Of a DNA stretch of 30,307 nucleotides, positions 23,337 through 30,307 are shown in pieces. The position numbers and the translations under genes were made by a program. The notes beneath the pieces are model-generated. The model ran no database searches, had not been told where the DNA came from, and worked only from the letters and a program-made list of their open reading frames with translations. The number at the start of each line of letters is the position of its first letter. Within the stretch, counting starts at the first letter, position 1. The stretch comes from Stygiolobus sp037389425 (GTDB lineage Archaea; Thermoproteota; Thermoprotei_A; Sulfolobales; Sulfolobaceae). The DNA lies in contig NZ_JBBHKR010000068.1 in the NCBI RefSeq assembly GCF_037389425.1, positions 1-30,307 of the forward strand, written 5' to 3'.

Positions 23337-24581
23337 TCACGCTGGTCGTAATAACCATTTCCACAGCGGTACGGCCTTAAACCCATTTACCTGACCCTCA
23401 TAGTCCCACGTGAGGATTAGGGCTTCATCAACCTTTAACGCATCTTTAGCCTCAATGAGTCCTTCGATCTCTCTGTCCTCGATCTTATCAGTAGCGTAAG
23501 TCACTTGTATTAGGCTCTTTGGCTCAAAGTTCTTAGAGACCACGAAGTCCACCTCTCTTTTCCCCTTCCAGTAGAATACTTCCTTATACCCCCTCCTTCT
23601 TAATTCGATATAAACAGTGTTCTCCATAGCCCTCGATATCGAGAACTCTAGACCTAGTGCCGTCGGGTAACCGGTGTCTGTTATGTAAACCTTTTTAGGG
23701 TTTGCCTTCCTCTTACTTTCACTCTTCTCAAATTCCTCGACTAGAAACGCGAAGTAAGTCTCGTTGGCCTTTGCGAACAACTCTATGACCGTCTCCTTCC
23801 CCACTTTCACCCCTAAACCCCTTAAGTAGTTATACGTCTTGTTTATGCTTACCAAGTTGGAGTAATTAGAGACAATGAAACTTGCGAAGAGCTCAGCTAT
23901 CGCTGGCTTAACCAGAGATAAGTCCCTTATTACTACGGATTCAAAGTAGGACTTTAATAACCCTATTTTGTCCTCTTTTTCCAAGACCACAGCCGGGTAA
24001 CCTCCGTATTGTAAATACTCCCTAAGTAGTGACAATATCTTCCCCCTTTGCGGAGTGTAGTCCATTAAAGGTGTGTACGTGAAGCCCTTAAACTTAAGGA
24101 ACTCACGAAATGACAAGGGATAGACTTCATAATTTACGCTCCTACCTCTTAACTCCTCGGCGATTCTCAGGGGCGTAAGTTCTGACGAGGACCCGCTTAA
24201 AAATACTTTATAGTTATACCTCTTCTTAAACCAACTTCCGTACCCTTTTACGTTCTGGATCTCGTCAAAGAAAATGTATTTAGGCTGTTTCCCGGTAAGT
24301 TCTACAAACGCTTTCACAATGTTGTCTAAGTCGTCCACGCTTACTCCCTTTAGCCTGTAATCCTCAAAGTCCACGTAGAGTATTTCGTCAAAGGAGGCTA
24401 GCCCGTTCTCTACTACCTTTTTTATGGTCTGGTATAATAAGAAAGTCTTACCACTCCTCCTACCGCCCGTGACGGTTATGACGTAGTCCTTGTCTACGGG
24501 TAAAGAGAGCTCCCGTTCTAAGAGTTTTGGCAATTTGTTGGTCAGCCATTCGGCTATGAAACTCTTTATCCTCTCTTCCAC
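23337..24581 (-). CDS. Second AAA ATPase of the ATPase_AAA_14/DUF4143 type
   Basis: This 414-residue protein has Walker A GGRRSGKTF at residues 39-47, Walker B YIFFDEIQN at 102-110 (Asp106-Glu107), SGSSSEL as sensor-like segment, and YPLSFREFLKFKGF. The C-terminal region contains KGKREVDFVVSKNFEPKSLI followed by QVTY, similar to a PD-(D/E)xK core. It is a paralogue of the 19065-20294 protein at family level but not a recent duplicate. No palindromic site like the one ahead of the other gene is seen upstream. It appears monocistronic. Confidence 0.85.
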   Translation of the reverse strand: MEERIKSFIAEWLTNKLPKLLERELSLPVDKDYVITVTGGRRSGKTFLLYQTIKKVVENGLASFDEILYVDFEDYRLKGVSVDDLDNIVKAFVELTGKQPKYIFFDEIQNVKGYGSWFKKRYNYKVFLSGSSSELTPLRIAEELRGRSVNYEVYPLSFREFLKFKGFTYTPLMDYTPQRGKILSLLREYLQYGGYPAVVLEKEDKIGLLKSYFESVVIRDLSLVKPAIAELFASFIVSNYSNLVSINKTYNYLRGLGVKVGKETVIELFAKANETYFAFLVEEFEKSESKRKANPKKVYITDTGYPTALGLEFSISRAMENTVYIELRRRGYKEVFYWKGKREVDFVVSKNFEPKSLIQVTYATDKIEDREIEGLIEAKDALKVDEALILTWDYEGQVNGFKAVPLWKWLLRPA

Positions 24582-24922
24582 AATATCTTTTTCGACTGGC
24601 CTTTAAGTCGTTTTCTGACCACTTTCACGTTCTAACTGGTCTGATAGAGACCACTTATTGTAAACGAAAGAAGAGATAGAAAAAGAGAGTTGTAGATCTA
24701 TCAGTGCTAGTATGTGGTTTAGTCTTTGTTGGTTATACAACTGAAGTTATCTCCTATCCTCAAGGGAAGGGTACTCGTTTAAGAAGTTCTCAATTCTTCC
24801 CTTTATTTGAGTATACGTTAGGCAAGGTACTCAAAATCGACGAAGGGAGTTACATCCGTTGTGTCGTTCTCTTGTGTTAGTCTCAAAATACTAGAGGTAC
24901 TTTTCAACCACACCTTGAGGAG
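24582..24922. other. 341-base region without a recognised gene
   Basis: No open frame of useful length and no clear repeat is seen. Broken frames such as VISYPQGKGTRL around 24745 suggest degraded coding sequence of unknown origin. Confidence 0.4.
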
Positions 24923-26350
24923 TCAGCGGTTGAATTTATTTGTTATAATTTCACTCACGACTTGAGCAGATATCAGGACCATAGGTACACCGATACCGGG
25001 GTGAGTGTACTGTCCCGTGTAGAACAAGTTTTGTATCCTCCTGCTCCTAAACGCCGGTCTGAATAATGCGGTCTGTGATAGCGTGTGAGCTAGACCAAAT
25101 GCCGTACCTAGAGTCGCATTATATTCTACTTCAAAGTCACTGGGTGTGAAAAACCTCATGTAATCGACATCCTTAACACCGTGTTTGCTCAGGTACTCAT
25201 TAACTATCCTTCTTGCTATGTGTTCCGTATCTCCCCTAAACCCGGGTGGAAGAGGGATTAAAAAGAACAGTGAGTCACCGCCTTCTGGTGCTAGATCTTT
25301 CTCGCTCTTACTCCTAATACTAACGTAGTAAGACAACTCCTCAGGGAGGGGAGAGCCGTTAAAGATTGAGGAGAAGTGTTCTTTCCAATTCCCTTTGATC
25401 ACTATGTGGTGGTGGGGCTCGTCTATACTGTCCCTTATTCCAACGAAAGCTAAAACGGCAGATGGTGCGTAAACTCTCGTGTTCCAGTAATTTTGGTCGT
25501 AGTTAGAATAACCCACCGGTAAGGCGTTTTGATCTAACCACTTGTAGTCACCTGAAAATACGAAAACATCACCTTCAACTTCCCCTTTATCAGTTTTCAC
25601 ACTGTGAATCTTACCGTTTACTACTTTTGAGCCGCTCACTTCCTCTCCCAATCTAACTTCATAATTTCCTACCAAACTCTCCGCTACTTTCCCGAACCCA
25701 CCTTTAGGATAATACACGCCTTGACCGAATATCGGATAGTTCACTAACGCATAAAGACCGGGTATTACATCTGGAGAACCGCCTAAGAATACGGAAGCGA
25801 ATCCAGTGAGCTTTAACATGTCCTCCGACTGGAAGAACTTCCTGTTAAAGTTCTCCAGACTACTAAAAAGTCCTAATTTTAATGCTTCTCCCATAACCTC
25901 TCTTGTGAAAAGGTCTCCAATACTCTTGTATTCTCTATATAGAAATTTCTCCATGGCCACTTTGTACATGTACCGCGTGTAATCTACGTATTTTTCCATT
26001 TTCTCAAAACCGTTACTTTCGATCTTATTCAACTCCTCCTTATTGTCATCTAAGTCGGGGTATATTACTATATCCTTTTTCCAGTCTATTGTGAGCTTAA
26101 AGGAAGGAGAAAGCTTAACGAGGTCGTAAGGTCTTCTCTTTCCGATGGACGAGAATAAGCAGTCAAACACCTCAGGCATTAAGTACCAAGAGGGCCCCAT
26201 GTCAAATTTATACCCTTTTTCTTCGAATACCCTAGCTCTGCCACCCAGAGAGTTGTTTTTTTCTATCAGAGTTACTTCAAAGCCTTGCCTAGACAAAAGA
26301 GACGCTGTAGCTAGACCGGAAAAACCTCCACCTACTATTACAGCTCTCAT
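24923..26350 (-). CDS. crtI: Phytoene desaturase (CrtI)
   Basis: This 475-residue protein begins with a dinucleotide-binding motif, AVIVGGGFSGLATASLLSRQ, followed by LIEKNNSLGGRARVFEEKGY and FDMGPSWYLMPEVF, all typical of CrtI. The C-terminal FAD block is FYTGQYTHPGIGVPMVLISA. The enzyme introduces double bands of conjugation into phytoene, giving lycopene, using FAD at the membrane. The ATG at 26350 overlaps the end of the crtZ gene by 4 bases, so crtZ and crtI are co-transcribed and coupled. The length is normal and no disruption is seen. Confidence 0.9.
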   Translation of the reverse strand: MRAVIVGGGFSGLATASLLSRQGFEVTLIEKNNSLGGRARVFEEKGYKFDMGPSWYLMPEVFDCLFSSIGKRRPYDLVKLSPSFKLTIDWKKDIVIYPDLDDNKEELNKIESNGFEKMEKYVDYTRYMYKVAMEKFLYREYKSIGDLFTREVMGEALKLGLFSSLENFNRKFFQSEDMLKLTGFASVFLGGSPDVIPGLYALVNYPIFGQGVYYPKGGFGKVAESLVGNYEVRLGEEVSGSKVVNGKIHSVKTDKGEVEGDVFVFSGDYKWLDQNALPVGYSNYDQNYWNTRVYAPSAVLAFVGIRDSIDEPHHHIVIKGNWKEHFSSIFNGSPLPEELSYYVSIRSKSEKDLAPEGGDSLFFLIPLPPGFRGDTEHIARRIVNEYLSKHGVKDVDYMRFFTPSDFEVEYNATLGTAFGLAHTLSQTALFRPAFRSRRIQNLFYTGQYTHPGIGVPMVLISAQVVSEIITNKFNR

Positions 26351-26814
26351 TGAGCCCTAACACCTTCTTTTTTGGGTATCTTATCAATTCCCGGGATAAC
26401 AAATAGGAATCCCCAATTACCTTTTCCTTCTTTGTGGTGCACGTCGTGGACTTCTATTAAAGTCCTTAATAAACTGTTTTTCATTGCTTTCTTCCTCAAC
26501 CTTAAGTGACGGTTATGTATAATCATGTCGTGAATTGTAAAGTATGCTATACCGTAACCGGTCATCCCCAGAGCGATAGCCAAATACATTAGGTTCCCAC
26601 CTATCATCCACTCGATGATCAAGTAGATTGATATCCCTGCAAATATCAACCCAAAAAGGTCGTTCCTCTGAAAAGCGGAAGAAGTAGGGTAGTGATGGTC
26701 TTTGTGTATACTCCAAAGTATCCCGTGCATCAAGTATTTATGCATTAGTCTCGCGACGAATTCCATAGCTATAAAAGTCGTGATCCCCACAAGAAAGTAT
26801 AGTAGTGATATCAT
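26347..26814 (-). CDS. crtZ: Beta-carotene hydroxylase (CrtZ), fatty acid hydroxylase superfamily
   Basis: This 155-residue membrane protein has the diiron His boxes of CrtZ: HKYLMH near residue 24, HKDHH, HDMIIHNRH and HDVHH. Hydrophobic segments lie at the N-terminus and between the second and third boxes. It hydroxylates the two beta rings of beta-carotene to give zeaxanthin. It is the first gene of the minus-strand part of the cluster, with a TATA-like element about 26 bases upstream of ATG 26814 and a divergent promoter region of about 80 bases shared with crtB. Confidence 0.9.
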   Translation of the reverse strand: MISLLYFLVGITTFIAMEFVARLMHKYLMHGILWSIHKDHHYPTSSAFQRNDLFGLIFAGISIYLIIEWMIGGNLMYLAIALGMTGYGIAYFTIHDMIIHNRHLRLRKKAMKNSLLRTLIEVHDVHHKEGKGNWGFLFVIPGIDKIPKKEGVRAQ

Positions 26815-26897
26815 AATATAATCTTCGTTAAGAATAAAATAAGAGTGTGTCCTAATACTTAATACAAATAATCTTAACTTCTTTAACAGAGTTTAAG
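26815..26897. promoter_or_regulatory. Divergent promoter region of the carotenoid cluster
   Basis: The 83 bases between the starts of crtZ and crtB are AT-rich. AAGAATAAAATAAG at about 26831-26844 can serve as TATA box for crtZ (26 bases from ATG 26814), and TAATACAAATAA near 26861-26872 as TATA box for crtB. Both halves of the pathway could thus be regulated together. Confidence 0.45.
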
Positions 26898-27803
26898 TTG
26901 GTGCTTAATGTTTTGAAAAATGAAAACGATCACCTTTACGTTGATTCAAAACTGTTGGAGATATTTAAAAAGGGTAGTACTACGTACTTCAATAGTAGCC
27001 TCTTCTTCCCTCCTAGAGTTAGAAAGGATGTAACCAGGCTTTATGCCTTTGTAAGAGTTGCGGATAATTACGTAGATTCGATCCCGCAAGAGGTGGAGAA
27101 GTTTTATCAATTCGTTGAGGAGTTTTATCGTGCCAGAAGGGAGGGAAAGTCTAAAGATCTGGTGATAGATAATTTTGTAAAACTGGAAAGAGAAAAACAA
27201 TTTGAAGAGTCTTGGGCTGACAGTTTTCTGAGGTCTATGGAAATGGACATCTACAAGAAGAGGTACGAAACAATGGAAGAGTTAGAAGAGTACATGTACG
27301 GATCTGCTGAGGTTATAGGCCTGATGATGAGCAGAATACTGAACCTTAATAGAGAAGCTGAGCCTTACGCTAAGATACTAGGAAAAAGTATGCAGTTTAT
27401 TAACTTTATTAGAGACATAAAGGAGGACCTAATTTTAAACAGACAGTACATACCGACTGAAATACTGAGAAAATTCAATCTATCTTCTCTGCGGGAGGAA
27501 GAAGTAAAGGAGCGTATCAAGGAGTTTGAAAGTATGATGAGGAACTTAATAAAATTGTACTTCGACTGGGTGAAAGAAGCAGAAAAAGGGTATAAATACA
27601 TTCCGTACCGTTACCTTATCCCGATAAAGACGGCTAACGATATGTATAAATGGACGGCTAAGGTTATATATAAGTCGCCTCTAGTGGTTTACTCAACTAA
27701 AGTTAAGCCGAAGAAAAATAAAATAATCACGAGAGCTATAGAAAATGCATTAGGTGTTCCGATTTGGAGATATTTCTCAAACATCTCGCTTATGAGGAAA
27801 TAG
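26898..27803 (+). CDS. crtB: Phytoene synthase (CrtB)
   Basis: This 301-residue protein is of the squalene/phytoene synthase family. The first Asp-rich motif is VRVADNYVDS (about residues 52-61) and the second is NFIRDIKEDLILNRQYIP (168-185). LYAFVRVADN and the downstream RYLIPIKTANDMYKWTAKVI match the conserved regions. It condenses two geranylgeranyl diphosphates to phytoene. The start is TTG 26898 or GTG 26901. Its 3-prime end overlaps the lycopene cyclase gene if that gene starts at TTG 27764. Confidence 0.9.
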   Translation: MVLNVLKNENDHLYVDSKLLEIFKKGSTTYFNSSLFFPPRVRKDVTRLYAFVRVADNYVDSIPQEVEKFYQFVEEFYRARREGKSKDLVIDNFVKLEREKQFEESWADSFLRSMEMDIYKKRYETMEELEEYMYGSAEVIGLMMSRILNLNREAEPYAKILGKSMQFINFIRDIKEDLILNRQYIPTEILRKFNLSSLREEEVKERIKEFESMMRNLIKLYFDWVKEAEKGYKYIPYRYLIPIKTANDMYKWTAKVIYKSPLVVYSTKVKPKKNKIITRAIENALGVPIWRYFSNISLMRK

Positions 27804-28462
27804 ACTTAATGATTTTACTACCCGGTGTAGTGTTCACAATAATACCTTGGACGAGAAGACTAAGGTCTTACGGAGCTATTTTATCTGCTATAGGCCTTAC
27901 AGCATTACTCTACCTGATATGGGACTTCATTGCCGTGAAAATAGGTACATGGAGCTTTAACCCTGAATATGTTTTGCCTATTAGAGTAATTGACTTACCC
28001 ATAGAAGAGATAGAGTTCTTTTTCGTAGTCCCGTTTAGTTCGTTAGTGTTTTACGAGATTTATGATTTAAAGGTAAAGACTAAGTTACACATTAAGAGGG
28101 GAGTCTTTACTTTACTTGGGGGCTCTATAGCTTTGTCTAGTATTCTATTTTTTACTCATAGTTACACTTTCGTGGTATTGATTTACCTTGGCTTGGCAAT
28201 TCTTCTTTCGTCCTTTCTAGACCCAGATATGCTTAGGTCTTTATCTTTTTGGTTGTTTATAGTAACTACTTATGTACCTTTTCTCGTCTTTGATTACTTT
28301 CTTACCTCACTACCAGTAGTGATTTACGGTAAGGGTGCAATAATCGGTATAAGAGTAACCACTATACCTATAGAAGACTTCCTCTACTCCCTTTCGATGT
28401 TTATATATTATGCATTATTTTATAGAGTCTTATCAAGGAGTGTGATTAGGAGTGGTAGATGA
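27764..28462 (+). CDS. crtY: Lycopene beta-cyclase of the CrtYcd/CarRA type
   Basis: This 232-residue polytopic membrane protein appears to be two tandem lycopene cyclase domains fused in one chain, as in archaeal CrtYcd. Each half carries a PxE(E/D) signature: LPIEEIEFFF near residue 80 and IPIEDFLYS near 205. About six or seven hydrophobic segments are visible. It cyclises lycopene to beta-carotene. TTG 27764 overlaps crtB by 40 bases. ATG 27809 lies just after the crtB stop but would remove part of the first conserved segment, so an upstream start is preferred. Confidence 0.85.
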   Translation: MEIFLKHLAYEEIDLMILLPGVVFTIIPWTRRLRSYGAILSAIGLTALLYLIWDFIAVKIGTWSFNPEYVLPIRVIDLPIEEIEFFFVVPFSSLVFYEIYDLKVKTKLHIKRGVFTLLGGSIALSSILFFTHSYTFVVLIYLGLAILLSSFLDPDMLRSLSFWLFIVTTYVPFLVFDYFLTSLPVVIYGKGAIIGIRVTTIPIEDFLYSLSMFIYYALFYRVLSRSVIRSGR

Positions 28463-29360
28463 GACGAAATTTCACAGTGAGGACTATAGAGAGGTATTAG
28501 AATTTTATGAGCAATTCAAGAGTAGAGAAGAGTTAATAACATGGATGAAAAACAGACCTACAACGGATATTAAGATAAAGGAGAGTGAAAAAGGGGACAG
28601 TGAAGTCGTAGTAGTAATTCCGAGTATAAATGAGGAATATCAGAGAAGAGCTTTAACGGTTTTTAACGGTCTCAAAATTATCTTTGTGATATCTGGAGGA
28701 AAATACTTTAACTACGCTAGGAGTGTAAATGCGGGGGTAAAATACGCCTTAGAAAAATTTTCTCCTTCATGGATAGTAGTATCTAATGACGATGTCTATA
28801 AGGTAGATGAAAGCAAAGTATTGGTAGATGAACTATCTACCCTAGATAGGAAAGACGTTGAATTGGTTTACGCTGATAAGGGTAAATACCACTCTTATAA
28901 GATGTACTTGTTCAGAATAGCCGATTACTTTCCCGAGATGATGGTAAAGTTCGGTAAAATAACCAGAAATCACGTAATAGTCGTGCAAGGAGAAGCTTAC
29001 GCTAGGTTTTGGAAAAAATTTGATACACCCTATTTGGCTATAATGGAATCACAATTGGGTCCATTAAGGGGGGCTTTAAAAAGAATAATAGGAGAGGAGA
29101 TTACTTCGTTTTATAATGTAGGGAGTTTCTTTGTAATTCCTAAGTCCTTTGCGGAAAAAGGAGAAGTATTGGACCCTACATTCATAAATTCGCATGAGGA
29201 CGTTTGGCTCTCTTTATCAGTAAAAAAGAGGGAATTTATACGATACAAGATTAGAGAAGATTTTGGTGGGACTCTCGGATGGTCTCCAGCTAGATTCGCA
29301 AGAGTATTCTGCAATGAAGTTTACTTAAGCTATTTAATAGCCACACGCTTTAGAGAATAA
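28452..29360 (+). CDS. Family 2-like glycosyltransferase of the carotenoid cluster
   Basis: This 302-residue protein has a GT-A fold pattern. VVVVIPSINEE is the nucleotide-binding start, YFNYARSVNAGVKYALEKFS follows, and WIVVSNDDVYK corresponds to the metal-binding DxD region. SHEDVWLSLS near residue 255 matches the ED motif of the catalytic base. GTG 28452 overlaps the end of the cyclase gene by 11 bases. Zeaxanthin in Sulfolobales is found as glycosides, and the position in the pigment operon makes this protein a candidate for adding the sugar. Substrate and donor are inferred only. Confidence 0.75.
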   Translation: MVDETKFHSEDYREVLEFYEQFKSREELITWMKNRPTTDIKIKESEKGDSEVVVVIPSINEEYQRRALTVFNGLKIIFVISGGKYFNYARSVNAGVKYALEKFSPSWIVVSNDDVYKVDESKVLVDELSTLDRKDVELVYADKGKYHSYKMYLFRIADYFPEMMVKFGKITRNHVIVVQGEAYARFWKKFDTPYLAIMESQLGPLRGALKRIIGEEITSFYNVGSFFVIPKSFAEKGEVLDPTFINSHEDVWLSLSVKKREFIRYKIREDFGGTLGWSPARFARVFCNEVYLSYLIATRFRE

Positions 29361-29468
29361 AGACACTAGTCACAAGGATTCTAGTCAGTATTTGAAGCAA
29401 CGTTAATCATGTGTTGCCTTTAGGAAAATGTTGAAAGACTCGTGAAAGGTCAAATATAAAGCTTTTAA

Positions 29469-30307
29469 TCACTTAATAACATGAGAGGCAATGATTTCTA
29501 CTCCTTCTTCTTCTAGCTTCTTCTTTACATTCTTATCAACAAAATTTGCTACTAAGAATATTTTTATTTTCTTATTCTTGTACTTCGTAGAGAATAATTT
29601 CTTCCTAATAATGATCTGATCATACGCTCCTTTATCAGCTAAGTTCTTTATCTCAAATACATAAACATAATCATTCGTCTCATAAAAATCAACCTCAAAC
29701 ACTTTACCCTTCTCAATTACCCCTTCGTCATCTATGATAAAGCCGTGAACAACTCTCCTTGGGTCAACCCCGTGAAGTTCTAATGCCTTCTTATAAAGCT
29801 TCAACATCGCTTTCTCCATACCTTTCCCAGCTCTATTTGTAAAACTACCTACTTCAACTGAGAGTTTCTTAACCTCTCTACCTAATCTAAGCACCGCCTT
29901 TTGCAACGCTTCTATTGCTTCCCCGTGTTCTTTAACGGTTTGTTGAAGAGACGCAATAGCTTCCCCTTGCTTCTTAACAGCTTCTTGAAGCCCCTCAATG
30001 GCTAATGTGTGTCGATTAACAGTCTCTTGAAGAGACGCAATAGCTTCCCCTTGCTTCTTAACAGCTTCTTGAAGAGACTTGATTGCTTCTGTATGCCTAT
30101 CTACAGTCTCTTGAAGAGACGCAATAGCTTCCCCTTGCTTCTTAACAGCTTCTTGAAGCCCCTCAATGGCTAATGTGTGTCGATTAACAGTCTCTTGAAG
30201 AGACGCAATAGCTTCCCCTTGCTTCTTAACAGCTTCTTGAAGAGACTTGATTGCTTCTGTATGCCTATCTACAGTCTCTTGAAGAGACGCAATAGCTTCC
30301 CCTTGCT
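29469..30307 (-). CDS. PD-(D/E)xK-like protein with coiled-coil repeats, 5-prime end outside the window
   Basis: The frame from TAA or equivalent stop at 29469 is open to the end of the window, so the gene is longer than shown. The C-terminal 140 residues contain GMEKAMLKLYKKALELHG, VFEVDFYETNDYVYVFEIKN and IKIFLVANFVDKNVKKKLEE, with EVDF and EIK as a likely PD-(D/E)xK nuclease core (DUF3782-like). Preceding this is a long run of heptads such as AIASLQETVDRHTEAIKSL and QEAVKKQGE, a regular parallel coiled coil. The TTG start at 29906 is only an internal codon. Proteins of this type are common in Sulfolobales, and their function is not established. Confidence 0.75.
   Translation of the reverse strand, partial: QGEAIASLQETVDRHTEAIKSLQEAVKKQGEAIASLQETVNRHTLAIEGLQEAVKKQGEAIASLQETVDRHTEAIKSLQEAVKKQGEAIASLQETVNRHTLAIEGLQEAVKKQGEAIASLQQTVKEHGEAIEALQKAVLRLGREVKKLSVEVGSFTNRAGKGMEKAMLKLYKKALELHGVDPRRVVHGFIIDDEGVIEKGKVFEVDFYETNDYVYVFEIKNLADKGAYDQIIIRKKLFSTKYKNKKIKIFLVANFVDKNVKKKLEEEGVEIIASHVIK
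29945..30307. repeat. 84-base tandem repeat encoding four heptads
   Basis: The block GAAGAGACGCAATAGCTTCC begins at 29945, 30029, 30113, 30197 and 30281, exactly 84 bases (28 residues, four heptads) apart. Two unit versions alternate: one contains CTCAATGGCTAATGTGTG, the other GATTGCTTCTGTATGCCT, giving a 168-base higher-order period. The array runs off the window. Confidence 0.85.

Noticed and set aside
26703..26716. Partial match to the GGAGTATACTCC operator (GTATACTCCAAAG) inside crtZ
   Set aside because: It is only a half-site within coding sequence, far from a promoter, and is most likely chance.
29945..30307. Regular repeats that could be taken for a CRISPR array
   Set aside because: Units are contiguous 84-base blocks that stay in one reading frame and encode heptads. 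There are no unique spacers.

Overview
The window looks like accessory DNA plus one metabolic cluster from a thermoacidophilic crenarchaeon of the order Sulfolobales. The reasons are AT-rich sequence, TATA-like boxes about 25 bases ahead of start codons (leaderless transcripts), frequent TTG/GTG starts, abundant VapBC and HEPN/MNT pairs, Sulfolobus-type insertion-sequence remnants, and a carotenoid cluster with a CrtYcd-type lycopene cyclase and CrtZ. Genus and species cannot be fixed from the sequence alone. No rRNA, tRNA or CRISPR array was seen.

Layout. Positions 1-4430 are a graveyard: a FkbM-type methyltransferase remnant cut by a decayed IS6-like element, an intact VapBC pair, an AbrB-like pseudogene, a retropepsin-like aspartic protease and an ISH3-like insertion sequence with a frameshifted transposase. 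Positions 4569-10659 hold the most interesting locus, an atypical type III CRISPR effector module built as two converging operons. The plus-strand operon is a 71-residue helical protein, a Csm3-like Cas7, a retropepsin-like aspartic protease and a second Cas7-like protein, each joined to the next by a 4-base stop/start overlap. The minus-strand operon is a Cas10-like large subunit, a Cas5-like protein and a 115-residue protein. The Cas10 keeps an HD-like motif and a zinc knuckle but shows no GGDD, so cyclic oligoadenylate synthesis is not expected. There is no cas6, cas1, cas2, CARF protein or array in the window.

Positions 10998-14528 carry a second retropepsin-like protease next to a protein with a single C-terminal membrane segment, then unrecognised genes, one of them with a C2H2 zinc finger. 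Positions 14650-18325 mix decayed genes (radical SAM/SPASM, HD phosphohydrolase, VapBC) with an intact MNT/HEPN pair and an AbiV-like gene overlapping a gene for a hydrophobic, Gly-rich protein. Positions 18424-24581 contain a deleted copy of the IS6-like element, two AAA ATPase/DUF4143 genes (one with palindromic operator-like sites), a VapBC pair with a broken toxin, an aldehyde dehydrogenase remnant and a divergent MNT/HEPN pair.

Positions 24923-29360 are an intact carotenoid cluster: crtI and crtZ on the minus strand, crtB, lycopene cyclase and a GT2-type glycosyltransferase on the plus strand, from one divergent promoter region. Together they would take geranylgeranyl diphosphate through phytoene, lycopene and beta-carotene to zeaxanthin and possibly a zeaxanthin glycoside. 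The window ends inside a gene for a nuclease-like protein whose N-terminal part is a coiled coil encoded by an 84-base tandem repeat.

The functional theme is a defence and toxin-antitoxin island with heavy transposon decay beside a stable pigment operon. The candidate new system is the type III module with a co-translated aspartic protease. That link rests on gene order and overlaps and has not been tested.
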